From positions 1 to 60,194 of the forward strand of contig NBMY01000121.1 in the NCBI GenBank assembly GCA_002212985.1: a stretch of DNA of 60,194 nucleotides, written 5' to 3'. A model generated the notes under the pieces. That model worked only from the letters and a program-made list of their open reading frames with translations, was not told the DNA's origin and did no database searches. Both the position numbers and the translations under genes were made by a program. This document shows, in pieces, positions 44,591 through 53,029 of the stretch (position 1 is the stretch's first letter; each line of letters starts with the position of its first letter). The stretch is from Sphingobacteriales bacterium TSM_CSS (lineage in GTDB: Bacteria; Bacteroidota; Bacteroidia; Chitinophagales; UBA2359).

Positions 44591-45301
44591 TTACAGCATT
44601 TTAACCGATGACATGCCGCCGTCTATGTGCAGCACTTGTCCGGTTATCCATGCTGAGGCATCGGAAAGTAAAAACACAACTGCTGCGGCCATATCTTCGG
44701 GGGTTCCTACCCGGCCAAGCGGGTGTCTTTTAGCAGAGGCTTCCCGTTTTTCGGGTGTTGAAAGCAAAGACGTTGCCAAAGGAGTATCGGTAAGTGAAGG
44801 AGCAATTACATTTACCCTAATGCTGCTGCCTGCCCATTCGGCAGCCAAAGATTTACCAAGTCCTTCCAATGCGCTTTTAGCCATGGTTATAGAGGCGTGG
44901 TGGCTCATACCTACCTGTGCCGCTACGGTGCTAAACAGTACCACACTGCCATTGCCGCTTTTTTTTAAGTTGGGATACAGCGCCTGCAACACTTTTACGG
45001 CTCCCCCGACATTAATGTCGTAATCCGACCTTATATCTTTTTCGGTCAGCCGGTGAAAGGGTTTAAGGGTAATACTGCCCGGGCAGTACACAAGCCCGTG
45101 TAAGGCATCGGGTAATTGTGGTAAAACAATATCTTCAGACACTACATCTAATACATAATGCCGGGTGCTTAAGTCTTGCAAAGCGGCAGTAGATCTTCTG
45201 GAAACAGTGTACAGGTTGGCGCCGTTTTGAACTGCCAGCTTAGCAACAGATAAGCCTATACCCGAACTTGCTCCTATAACCAGTATGTTTTTGTTTTGCA
45301 T
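44591..45301 (-). CDS. Short-chain dehydrogenase lacking the catalytic Tyr
   Basis: The 236-residue protein is a classical-size SDR. The cofactor motif 'VIGASSGIGLSVAKLAVQNG' (8-27) and Asn97 are present, and Ser124 ('VLFSTVAAQVG') is in the catalytic Ser position. But the Tyr of YxxxK is replaced: the segment reads 'HASITMAKSALEGL' with Ile138 where Tyr is expected and Lys142 in place. A subset of SDRs has this kind of segment. It follows folE by seven bases, so a pteridine-linked role (as for FolM or sepiapterin reductase) is possible. The substitution may mean altered chemistry or a binding-only role. Confidence 0.85.
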   Translation of the reverse strand: MQNKNILVIGASSGIGLSVAKLAVQNGANLYTVSRRSTAALQDLSTRHYVLDVVSEDIVLPQLPDALHGLVYCPGSITLKPFHRLTEKDIRSDYDINVGGAVKVLQALYPNLKKSGNGSVVLFSTVAAQVGMSHHASITMAKSALEGLGKSLAAEWAGSSIRVNVIAPSLTDTPLATSLLSTPEKREASAKRHPLGRVGTPEDMAAAVVFLLSDASAWITGQVLHIDGGMSSVKML

Positions 45302-45308
45302 AGCAATA

Positions 45309-46034
45309 CTACTTACCCAACAGGCGCAGGAACTCGGTTTTTACTTCGGGTTTTTCAAATTTACCTAAGTATTGGGCGGTAATGGTGCTGGAACTGTGGT
45401 CTTGCACACCGCGCATCATCACACAGGCGTGGTCGGCCTCAATAATGACGGCCACATCGGGGGTTTGCAGTATGTGCCGCAGTTCGTGTGCAATTTGTAC
45501 GGTAAGGCGCTCCTGTACCTGCGGACGTTTGCTGTAATATTGAACCAACCGGTTTATTTTTGATAACCCGATGACCTTTTTACGCGGAATATATGCCACA
45601 TGCGCCTTGCCAATAATAGGCACAAAATGATGCTCGCAGTTGGAGTGTACGGTAATGTCTTTTTCAACCAGCATTTCGTGGTAGTTATACTTGTTTTCAA
45701 AGAGCGTTACCGCAGGTTTATTATCGGGGTTTAAGCCGCTAAACGTTTCCTTTACATACATTTTGGCTACGCGGTAGGGTGTGCCTCGCAGGCTGTCGTC
45801 GGTAAGGTCTAAGCCCATAATGTTCATAATTTCAGCAAAATGGGCTTCAATAAGGGCAATTTTGGTCTCATCGTCCAAGTCAAAAGCATCTTCGCGCATA
45901 GGAGTGTCTATAGAAGAAAGGTGGTGGCTTTCGCCCATGCTTTCTATCAGCTCAACATCAAGATTGCTGTGGTTTATATGCTCCTGGCCGGGATTGCTTC
46001 CGTTGGCAACATGTGTGCCATTTACTTTTTTCAT
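45309..46034 (-). CDS. folE: GTP cyclohydrolase I
   Basis: FolE converts GTP to dihydroneopterin triphosphate, the first step to folate, biopterin-like and queuosine precursors. The 241 residues have an N-terminal extension (about 1-50) and then the catalytic domain. Zinc ligands are Cys133 and His136 ('HSNCEHHFVPI') and Cys204 ('HACVMMRGV'); 'VIGLSKINRLVQYYSKRPQV' is typical. The Cys ligands indicate a type IA (zinc) enzyme. The SDR gene begins seven bases after its stop on the same strand. No other folate gene is in the window. Confidence 0.97.
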   Translation of the reverse strand: MKKVNGTHVANGSNPGQEHINHSNLDVELIESMGESHHLSSIDTPMREDAFDLDDETKIALIEAHFAEIMNIMGLDLTDDSLRGTPYRVAKMYVKETFSGLNPDNKPAVTLFENKYNYHEMLVEKDITVHSNCEHHFVPIIGKAHVAYIPRKKVIGLSKINRLVQYYSKRPQVQERLTVQIAHELRHILQTPDVAVIIEADHACVMMRGVQDHSSSTITAQYLGKFEKPEVKTEFLRLLGK

Positions 46035-46349
46035 TTGTTCAGATTAGGGTTAAGGTTTGGTAAGTTAGGAGTTAGAAGTTGCTGCAAGTAAACAAGAAAA
46101 CTTTGCAATTGTGTGTTGGGTATCAGGAATATTAAGAACCGGTTTACCTATACAAAAACATCGGGAAAAAGCAATTGTTCAGCCTTGTTTAATCTTTTTA
46201 CAAAAATCCTAAACAGAAGAAAGAGATTTACAGACTACCTTTTGTTAAAAAACACAATTTTGCAAAAAACAGTTCTCATCATTGCTTTATTGTTGGTAAA
46301 TTGTGCCATGCTTGTGGCAAATAGTTTGCAGCGCTTAAAAGGGTGTATT
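46035..46349. other. Intergenic region between folE and the phosphodiesterase gene
   Basis: No gene seen. An open frame from 46113 runs into the phosphodiesterase gene, but the ATG at 46350 is preferred because a signal peptide begins there. A 'TAGTTTG' sequence at 46322-46328 could be an imperfect -7 element. Confidence 0.4.
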
Positions 46350-48143
46350 ATGAACAGTTTTTCGGGTAAATTTATTGTAAATTGTTTTTATTGTTTCTTT
46401 TTTTGTTCAACCATTTTTTACAGTTTCACATTTTTACGGGCACAAAATGCCGGCAAAGTGCTTATTTTGGGTATAGACGGCTGTCGGCAGGATGCCCTGC
46501 AACAGGCCAATGCCACCAATATAGACCAACTGCTCACGCATGCCGTTTACTCTTTTGATGCCCTTACGCACCAACCTACCTGGAGCGGAACCGGCTGGAG
46601 CAGCATGCTTACCGGCGTTTGGGAAAACAAGCACAATGTTTACAACAACTCTTTTTTAAGCCCCAACTATGCGCAATACCCACATTTTATTGCACGGGTC
46701 GAAACAATAAACCCGGCGCTGCACACGGCGTCGGTGGTGCATTGGGGGCCTATCAATTCCATTATTAACACCCTGTGCGATGAGGAATATACCTACTCAA
46801 CCGATTTGGAAGTTACCAATAAAGCCGTAGATCTGCTCACGAATGCAAATCCCGATGTACTGTTTGTGGATTTTGACGATGTTGACCATGCAGGACACCT
46901 GTACGGGTTTCACCCTTCGGTATCCCAATACCTTAACAGTATTGAAGTAACCGATTCTTATATCGGCAATATTTTAACCGCCCTGCATAACCGCCCCGCT
47001 TACCCCGATGAAAACTGGCTGATATTGGTTTCTACCGACCACGGCGGCACCATGAGCGGGCATGGCGGCCCGTCTTTAGAAGAGCGCAATGTTTTTGTTA
47101 TTGCCAGCAACGACCAGTTTACCCCGCGCCAAATTGCCAAAACCCCCGTTACACAACCCATACCGGCCGCCCTGTTGTTTAACGGAAGCAACCAATATGT
47201 AGCGCCGCAAAGCCCGGGCAACCTGTTTGAATTTGGCAGCAGTCAGGATTTTTCTATAGAAATTCGGGTAAAATATACTGCATTGGCAGGCGATGCGGCT
47301 TTTATTTCAGATAAAAACTGGAACAGCGGTGCAAATGCCGGATTTGTATTTTCTACCCCCGCATCGGACCAAACCAAATGGAAGGTGAATGTTGCCGATG
47401 GCACCAACCGCATTGACGTTACGGGCAGCACCATAAACGACGGCAATTGGCACCACCTTACCGCTACCTTTGACCGAGACGGGCTGCTAAACATTTATCA
47501 GGACGGGCAACTTGCCGGCCAAGCCGTTATGAGTTCGGTAGGAAACATTAACAGCGGGCTGCCGCTTACCATTGCACAAGACGGCACCCATGCCTACCCT
47601 TTTTGGTTTAATGGCGCCATTGCCGAAGTGCGCGTGTGGAACACCGTGCTTAACCCCGAAACGGTGGCTGCCTGGGCTTGTGCCCCGGTAAACAATGCAC
47701 ACCCCAATTACGCCAACCTGATGGCCTACTGGCAAATGACCGAAGGTACCGGCGCTACCCTTGCCGATGCCTCTGCCAATGCCATAACCGCCGCTTTGCA
47801 GGGCAGCGCCCCGGTATGGAGTACCGCCGCCGGTGCACAAACCTGCTACGATTACTCGCAAACTCCGCGCATTGTAGATGTGGCCTGCACTGCCCTTACC
47901 CACCTTGGCATAGGTTTTTTGCCCGAATGGCAGTTAGACGGGCATAGCATTGTATTGCCTTTGGGCGGGCCGGATATATCCTGCTCCGGTACGGTGCAAA
48001 CCTATACCGTGCCGCCGCAAGGCAACTGCAGTTACAACTGGACAGCTACCGGCGGCACCATTTTAACCGGACAGGGAACCAACACCATTACCGTACAATG
48101 GAATACCCCCGCCACCGGCGAAGTACTGCTGCAATTGGAGTAA
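46350..48143 (+). CDS. Secreted alkaline-phosphatase/NPP-like enzyme with LamG and PKD-like domains, no T9SS tail
   Basis: The 597-residue protein has a long signal peptide (to about 32). An alkaline-phosphatase-superfamily domain follows (about 35-270): 'LILGIDGCRQDALQQ', 'QPTWSGTGWSSMLTG' with the Thr/Ser nucleophile region, 'FVDFDDVDHAGH' and 'VSTDHGGTMSGHGG' as metal ligands. A LamG-like domain covers about 275-415 ('IEIRVKYTALAGDAAFISD', 'FNGAIAEVRVWNTVL'). The end holds a Cys-bearing PKD-like unit ('CSGTVQTYTVPPQGNC', 'TITVQWNTP') and stops with '...VLLQLE'. Such proteins normally end in a T9SS sorting domain; here none is present. It probably hydrolyses phosphodiesters or phosphoesters outside the inner membrane. 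Confidence 0.85.
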   Translation: MNSFSGKFIVNCFYCFFFCSTIFYSFTFLRAQNAGKVLILGIDGCRQDALQQANATNIDQLLTHAVYSFDALTHQPTWSGTGWSSMLTGVWENKHNVYNNSFLSPNYAQYPHFIARVETINPALHTASVVHWGPINSIINTLCDEEYTYSTDLEVTNKAVDLLTNANPDVLFVDFDDVDHAGHLYGFHPSVSQYLNSIEVTDSYIGNILTALHNRPAYPDENWLILVSTDHGGTMSGHGGPSLEERNVFVIASNDQFTPRQIAKTPVTQPIPAALLFNGSNQYVAPQSPGNLFEFGSSQDFSIEIRVKYTALAGDAAFISDKNWNSGANAGFVFSTPASDQTKWKVNVADGTNRIDVTGSTINDGNWHHLTATFDRDGLLNIYQDGQLAGQAVMSSVGNINSGLPLTIAQDGTHAYPFWFNGAIAEVRVWNTVLNPETVAAWACAPVNNAHPNYANLMAYWQMTEGTGATLADASANAITAALQGSAPVWSTAAGAQTCYDYSQTPRIVDVACTALTHLGIGFLPEWQLDGHSIVLPLGGPDISCSGTVQTYTVPPQGNCSYNWTATGGTILTGQGTNTITVQWNTPATGEVLLQLE

Positions 48144-48218
48144 GCACGGGTAAAGTTTAAACCTGCTTTGCCGGGGCGCTATACGGGGCAACCAGTAGCA
48201 TTTTAACCATAAACTGTG

Positions 48219-48226
48219 TACTTTTG
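48219..48226 (+). promoter_or_regulatory. -7 element TACTTTTG for the Big_5 lipoprotein gene
   Basis: TACTTTTG matches TAnnTTTG. It lies 58 bases upstream of the start codon at 48285. The TTTT at 48201-48204 is a weak -33 candidate with a short spacer. Confidence 0.4.
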
Positions 48227-48284
48227 CAGCGGCTGCCACATTGTGCATAGCCATAACCGCAAAACGCCACCACGCCGCCCGCAC

Positions 48285-49907
48285 ATGCGCCTGTTTGCCG
48301 CCACATTGTTTGTCTTGCTGCTTGCCTGCCTGTTTGGGTTGGGGTGTGCCAACAGGGTATCGCCGTCGGGGGGCGAAAAAGATACCGCCCCGCCCGTAGC
48401 GCTTGCAATTAACCCGCCCAACCGAACGGTCAATTTCGGGGCAAAATCGGTTTCCATCAGGTTTAATGAATTTGTACAACTCAACAACCCTCAATCAGAA
48501 ATATTTATTTCGCCCTTTATGAAAGAACGCCCCGATTTTAAACTTCGGGGAAAAACACTTACCGTTAAGTTTAAACAACCCCTGCTGCCCAATACCACCT
48601 ATACCATTAACTTTGGTAAAAGCCTGCAAGACCTTACCGAGGGCAACCCGCTGTCCAATTTTGAGTATGCTTTTTCTACCGGCAACCATATTGACTCACT
48701 GTTTATAGCCGGCAAGTTGCTCTACGCCTACAACAATGAGCCGGTAAAAGATGCCCTTGTGGCTGTATATAGCGGCAATGCCGATACGCTGTTTACCACC
48801 ACCCCGCCCGCACAAATTACCCGCTCCGATGATAACGGCTACTTTAGGGTGAGCAACCTGGCACCTACTGACTACAACCTTTTTGCCTTAGTTGATAAAA
48901 ACGCCAACTACTACTACGATTTACCCAATGAATCCATAGCCTTTAACCCCCTTCCCATTGCCCTTACCGACACCGTGCCCCAAAACCCCACCCTGCGCCT
49001 GTTTGACGAAGGATTGGATAAACCCAAAATTATGGAGCGAAAAAACAAAGAATACGGGCATATTGAACTCAATTTCTCAAAAGAACAAAAATCCGTTTCT
49101 CTACAATTGCCCGATTCCATAAAAGCACAGGGCGAATTTCTTACCGAAACCTCTGCACAAAACGATACGCTGCACCTGTGGTACCGAAACCTGCCCAACC
49201 AAAACCCCGTTGCTTTTTTGGTTTACTCCGATACCTCCCTGCTCGATACGGTTATTTTCCGAAAAACCATCAGGGAGCAAACCCTGCAGCCGGTTAAGTA
49301 TATTTCAAATGCCAAAGGCGGCAGAGGCGTTTCAAACATTAACTACGGAGCAGATATTTGGGTAAAATTTAACCACCCCATTGCCCGCCTCGATACCGGT
49401 AAAATTCAGGTGCTGGACGATACCGTACAACTCAATTTAAACAACAAAATTACCGTTAAAAACCTGCGTACCCTAAGTATTGCCTACAACTGGAATCCCG
49501 AAAAAAAATACCGCCTGCTGCTGCCCGACAGCACCCTGACCGACTATTTTGGCGAAACCAACGACGAAATAAGCATTGCCTTTACCGCCTATGCACCCGA
49601 TACCTACGGAACACTTATTGTAAAAACGCTGGGTTTTAATGCCGCAAATGCCTACCTGCTGCAACTCTATGATACCGCCGGTAAACTGCTCAGGCAAACA
49701 CCCTTAACCGAAACCATAACTCAAATGCCCCTGCTAAAACCCGGCGAGTACAAAGTAGTGGTGGTGCAAGACCTTAACAGAAACCAACAGTGGGATGCCG
49801 GCAACTATGCCAAACGCCTGCAACCCGAACCGGTTTTTACGCCCAAAAACACCATTGCCATTAAAGAAAACTGGGAAACCGAAGTAGAAATACAACTTGC
49901 CCCATGA
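48285..49907 (+). CDS. Big_5 (Ig-like) lipoprotein
   Basis: A 540-residue lipoprotein. The lipobox '...LFGLGCANR' puts the lipidated Cys at 21. A Big_5/SbsA-type Ig-like domain covers about 35-135 ('DTAPPVALAINPPNRTVNFG', 'VSIRFNEFVQLNNP', 'LPNTTYTINFGKSLQDLTEG'), followed by a carboxypeptidase-regulatory-like domain ('VKDALVAVYSG...YFRVSNLAPTDYNLFALVDKN', in parts) and a further Ig-like region to the end ('GEYKVVVVQDLNRNQQWDAG'). Homologues are common in Bacteroidota in front of lptC. Its ATGA stop overlaps the lptC start, so the two are translationally coupled. I start at 48285, not 48216, since the signal peptide begins there. Confidence 0.88.
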   Translation: MRLFAATLFVLLLACLFGLGCANRVSPSGGEKDTAPPVALAINPPNRTVNFGAKSVSIRFNEFVQLNNPQSEIFISPFMKERPDFKLRGKTLTVKFKQPLLPNTTYTINFGKSLQDLTEGNPLSNFEYAFSTGNHIDSLFIAGKLLYAYNNEPVKDALVAVYSGNADTLFTTTPPAQITRSDDNGYFRVSNLAPTDYNLFALVDKNANYYYDLPNESIAFNPLPIALTDTVPQNPTLRLFDEGLDKPKIMERKNKEYGHIELNFSKEQKSVSLQLPDSIKAQGEFLTETSAQNDTLHLWYRNLPNQNPVAFLVYSDTSLLDTVIFRKTIREQTLQPVKYISNAKGGRGVSNINYGADIWVKFNHPIARLDTGKIQVLDDTVQLNLNNKITVKNLRTLSIAYNWNPEKKYRLLLPDSTLTDYFGETNDEISIAFTAYAPDTYGTLIVKTLGFNAANAYLLQLYDTAGKLLRQTPLTETITQMPLLKPGEYKVVVVQDLNRNQQWDAGNYAKRLQPEPVFTPKNTIAIKENWETEVEIQLAP

Positions 49908-50488
49908 TAAAAACCGCCGCAATACCTATTACCCTTGTCTGGCTGGCTTTTGCCATCAACAGTTGTGAAAACAGCCTCTCGGAAGTAAACGATATTAATA
50001 AAAAATTTGAAACAACAGTAGAAACCATACACAACGTAAACCTGCTGTACAGCGATGCCGCACATGTAAGGGTGCAATTGGAAGCCCCCATACTTTACCG
50101 CTATAAAACCGATGACCCATATCTGGAATTTCCCGACGGACTGACCGTTACTTTTTACAACGACAGCTTGCAGGTAAGCAGTTCGCTTACCGCACGCTAC
50201 GGCATACGCTATGAGCGCAAACAAGAAACCGTGGTACGCAACAACGTAGTATGGAACAACGCCGTAAAAAACGAAAAATTAGAAACCGAAGAACTAATAT
50301 GGAACGAAAAAACAAAAAAAATTACTTCGGATAAATTTGTAAAGGTAACTACCGATACCGAAAGTATTTTTGCCAACGGTTTTGAAGCCGAACAAGATTT
50401 CAGCCGCTACAAGCTGCGCAAAATTACCGGCACCGTAAAACTGCCCAAACAAGCCTCCATTACCCCAAAACCCGCAAACAGCCAATAA
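49904..50488 (+). CDS. lptC: LPS export protein LptC
   Basis: LptC links the inner-membrane LptBFG exporter to LptA in LPS transport. The 194-residue protein begins with a hydrophobic segment ending in 'FAINSCENS', so it may be lipidated, and has the beta-jellyroll expected of the family: 'DAAHVRVQLEAPILYRYKTD', 'YLEFPDGLTVTFYNDSL' and 'TARYGIRYERKQETVVRNNV', each partly quoted; 'TEELIWNEKTKKITSDKFVK' closes it. The start codon overlaps the stop of the upstream lipoprotein gene. Downstream, after 170 bases, comes a TPR lipoprotein gene. Confidence 0.92.
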   Translation: MIKTAAIPITLVWLAFAINSCENSLSEVNDINKKFETTVETIHNVNLLYSDAAHVRVQLEAPILYRYKTDDPYLEFPDGLTVTFYNDSLQVSSSLTARYGIRYERKQETVVRNNVVWNNAVKNEKLETEELIWNEKTKKITSDKFVKVTTDTESIFANGFEAEQDFSRYKLRKITGTVKLPKQASITPKPANSQ

Positions 50489-50658
50489 TTTAACGCCCGG
50501 CTTATAACCTTAGCCGGCCGGCAGAGTCAAACCTGCCGTATAGTACACAACTGTAGCGCCCCGGCTTGTAAAATACAACTCAATTTTACCACAGTATTAG
50601 TTTAATCTCTAACTTTCAGTCCGTTATTAAAACCCAACATTTGAAAACTCCCTGCTTT

Positions 50659-52122
50659 ATGAAACAGTACACCTTGCTTATTACCCTTGTTTTGTTGTTG
50701 TCTGTTGCCCTGTTAAACTCCTGCGGCTCAAAAACCGTAAAAGAAACACAGCAAACGCCCAAACCCGCCAAAGACACCGCCAAAGTACAGATAGATGCCG
50801 ATGCTCAAATTGGCACCGAAACCGGAAAATGGGGACCCGATAGCGTGGAAACCGTAAAAAACTATTCGCTTTACCGCGAATATTACAAACAAAAAATGTA
50901 TGCCGATGCGCTTCCGTTCTGGCGCTACGTGTATAAAAATGCCCCCGCCGCCCGAAAAACCATTTACCTCAACGGCGTTACCATGTACGAAACGCTGGCA
51001 GAACAAGCCAAAGACTCGGTTACTAAACAGGCTTACGTTGATACCATGTTTATGATTTACGACCAGCGAATTGCCAACTTTGCCGAGGAAGGCGATGTTA
51101 CTACCTGGAAAGCAGTAAAACTCAAAAATTTCAGGCCCTGGGAAACCGCCAAATATATGGAGTTGGTAAAACATGCGGTTGCCATACAACAGGAAGAAGC
51201 CGATTATTTTTTGCTGATACCGTATTTTAACGACTGGTTGAGCCAGTATAACCAAAAAAAGATAGGCAAAGAAAAAGTATTGGAGCAATACAACATGCTC
51301 TCTGATATTATTGACTTCAACCTGAACAACAATACCGAAAACGCCGATATGTACAGGCAGGTAAAAGAAGTGCTGGATGGCGCAGCTGCCAAGCTGCAAA
51401 CTACCACTGCCGCATCAACCTCAACCGCTTCTGCTGCTTCATGTGCCGATATTAAAGCGGCTTATGAAGCGCAGTTTAAAGCTAACCCCAACGATGCAGA
51501 GTTGGTAAAAACACTTTACAGCAAGTTAAGCCGCTCCAACTGCAAATCTGATGCCTTCTATAGCGATGTATTTTTAAAACTTTACCAGTTGGAACCCACA
51601 GCCCAGCGCGCCAAACTGCTTGCCCAACAGTATGCCGATAAAGGCGATAACAACACCGCCCAAAAATACGTGCTGGAAGCTATTAACTTAGAAACCGACC
51701 GGGCCAAACAAGCCTCGCTTTATATGCTTATGGCCGGACTGGAACGCCGCAAAGGCAACTCGCTTACTGCGACCACCGCCTCACAAGCCCGAAAATATGC
51801 CAAAAAAGCAACCGAACTGCGCCCGGGATGGGGTAAACCGTACATTTTTATAGGCGACCTTTATGCATCGAGCGGTAAACTCTGTGGACCCGGCACCGGC
51901 TGGGACAGTCAAGTGGTTGCCTGGGCAGCTACCGATATGTGGGAAAAAGCACGCGATATTGACCCCGATTTTGCTGCCGAAGCAACCCAGTCTATAAACC
52001 GCTACCGGCAGTATTACCCCAAAACCAGCGATGGCTTTATGCGCGGTTATGCCAACGGGCAGCCCTATAATATTGGCTGCTGGATAGGCACCACTACCAC
52101 CATACGCCTTATTAACGATTAA
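50659..52122 (+). CDS. TPR lipoprotein
   Basis: The 487-residue protein has a signal sequence and lipobox '...VALLNSCGSK' (Cys at about 22). The body is helical with TPR-like repeats: 'KMYADALPFWRYVYKNAPAA', 'ANPNDAELVKTLYSKLSR' style pairs, and 'ARKYAKKATELRPGWGKPYI' near the end. A Thr/Ala/Ser-rich linker (about 252-266) divides an N-terminal and a C-terminal half. It looks like an outer-membrane-lipoprotein scaffold and follows lptC in the same direction. I start at 50659; a TTG at 50641 is an alternative. Its binding partners are unknown. Confidence 0.85.
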   Translation: MKQYTLLITLVLLLSVALLNSCGSKTVKETQQTPKPAKDTAKVQIDADAQIGTETGKWGPDSVETVKNYSLYREYYKQKMYADALPFWRYVYKNAPAARKTIYLNGVTMYETLAEQAKDSVTKQAYVDTMFMIYDQRIANFAEEGDVTTWKAVKLKNFRPWETAKYMELVKHAVAIQQEEADYFLLIPYFNDWLSQYNQKKIGKEKVLEQYNMLSDIIDFNLNNNTENADMYRQVKEVLDGAAAKLQTTTAASTSTASAASCADIKAAYEAQFKANPNDAELVKTLYSKLSRSNCKSDAFYSDVFLKLYQLEPTAQRAKLLAQQYADKGDNNTAQKYVLEAINLETDRAKQASLYMLMAGLERRKGNSLTATTASQARKYAKKATELRPGWGKPYIFIGDLYASSGKLCGPGTGWDSQVVAWAATDMWEKARDIDPDFAAEATQSINRYRQYYPKTSDGFMRGYANGQPYNIGCWIGTTTTIRLIND

Positions 52123-52139
52123 CGTGGTTGCTTAACGCC

Positions 52140-52182
52140 AAACGGCTGCCCCATTTGCAGTAACGCAGTAGGGCAGCCGTTT
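52140..52182. terminator. Rho-independent terminator
   Basis: The arms AAACGGCTGCCC (52140-52151) and GGGCAGCCGTTT (52171-52182) are perfect, with a 19-base loop. It lies between the TPR lipoprotein gene and the convergent peroxiredoxin gene. Confidence 0.75.
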
Positions 52183-52227
52183 TATGTTAAAAAACAGGTT
52201 TTTTCTTCAGCCGTTTAAGCCGGTTAT

Positions 52228-52860
52228 TTATTTAGGCTGAGGTACGTAGCGCAGGTAGGGTTTTTTAATATTGGCCTCTACGCCGTATTTTTCTTTTATT
52301 TGCTCGGTAGGCACGTTTAGGGTTACAATTACATCTTCGCCGTTTTTCCAGTCAACCGGGGTGGCAACACTGTGGTGGGCGGTTAATTGCAGTGAGTCAA
52401 GTACCCGCAAAATTTCGAGGAAGTTGCGCCCGGTAGAAGCCGGATAGGTGAGCATGAGTTTAACTTTTTTATCGGGCCCGATAATAAAAACCGATCGCAC
52501 GGTGGCTTTTTCGCTGGCATTCGGGTGAATCATGTCGTACAATTGGGCAACATGGTGGTTTTCATCGGCAATTATAGGGAAGTTTACCGATACGTGATTT
52601 ACTTCTTCAATATCGGGTACCCAACGTTTGTGCGATGCCAAGTCATCAACCGAAACGGCAATTACCTTAGTATTTCTTTTTTCAAACTCCCCTTTCAGCA
52701 GGGCAGTTCTGCCCAGTTCGGTGGTGCAAACAGGGGTAAAATCGGCCGGGTGCGAAAACAATACACCCCATGAATTACCCAGCCATTCGTAAAAATCAAT
52801 TTCGCCCTGTGTGGTTTGGGCTTTAAAATTGGGGGCAAGGTCTCCTAATCTTAATGACAT
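52228..52860 (-). CDS. 1-Cys peroxiredoxin (Prx6/AhpC-TSA type)
   Basis: This 210-residue peroxidase reduces H2O2 and organic peroxides. The peroxidatic Cys45 lies in the Prx motif Pro38-x3-Thr42-x2-Cys45 ('HPADFTPVCTTELG'), and 'DSLQLTAHHSVATPVDWKNG' and 'KPYLRYVPQP' are typical of the Prx6 subgroup, with a long C-terminal extension and no obvious resolving Cys. It is cytoplasmic. The gene is divergent from hutH across a 169-base spacer. Confidence 0.95.
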   Translation of the reverse strand: MSLRLGDLAPNFKAQTTQGEIDFYEWLGNSWGVLFSHPADFTPVCTTELGRTALLKGEFEKRNTKVIAVSVDDLASHKRWVPDIEEVNHVSVNFPIIADENHHVAQLYDMIHPNASEKATVRSVFIIGPDKKVKLMLTYPASTGRNFLEILRVLDSLQLTAHHSVATPVDWKNGEDVIVTLNVPTEQIKEKYGVEANIKKPYLRYVPQPK

Positions 52861-52983
52861 AAAATTGCGTGTTTTATTGACTAAAAAATAGTGATTTTGT
52901 TTTACTCCTTTATTACAACAATAACGGACTAAAATGAGTTTACCGGTCGCCTGCTTTTTACCCGGTAAACCGCCAAAGAGTGC

Positions 52984-52991
52984 TAACTTTG
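52984..52991 (+). promoter_or_regulatory. -7 element TAACTTTG for hutH
   Basis: TAACTTTG is an exact TAnnTTTG box. It lies inside the longer open frame that begins at 52934, so it supports the start at 53030, 38 bases downstream. Confidence 0.5.
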
Positions 52992-53029
52992 CGCCGAATT
53001 GGTTTACTGCACAAATACAAACCCACTAT

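Noticed and set aside
50728..51399. A 223-codon minus-strand frame opposite the TPR lipoprotein gene
   Set aside because: It has no motif and lies fully inside a well-supported gene.
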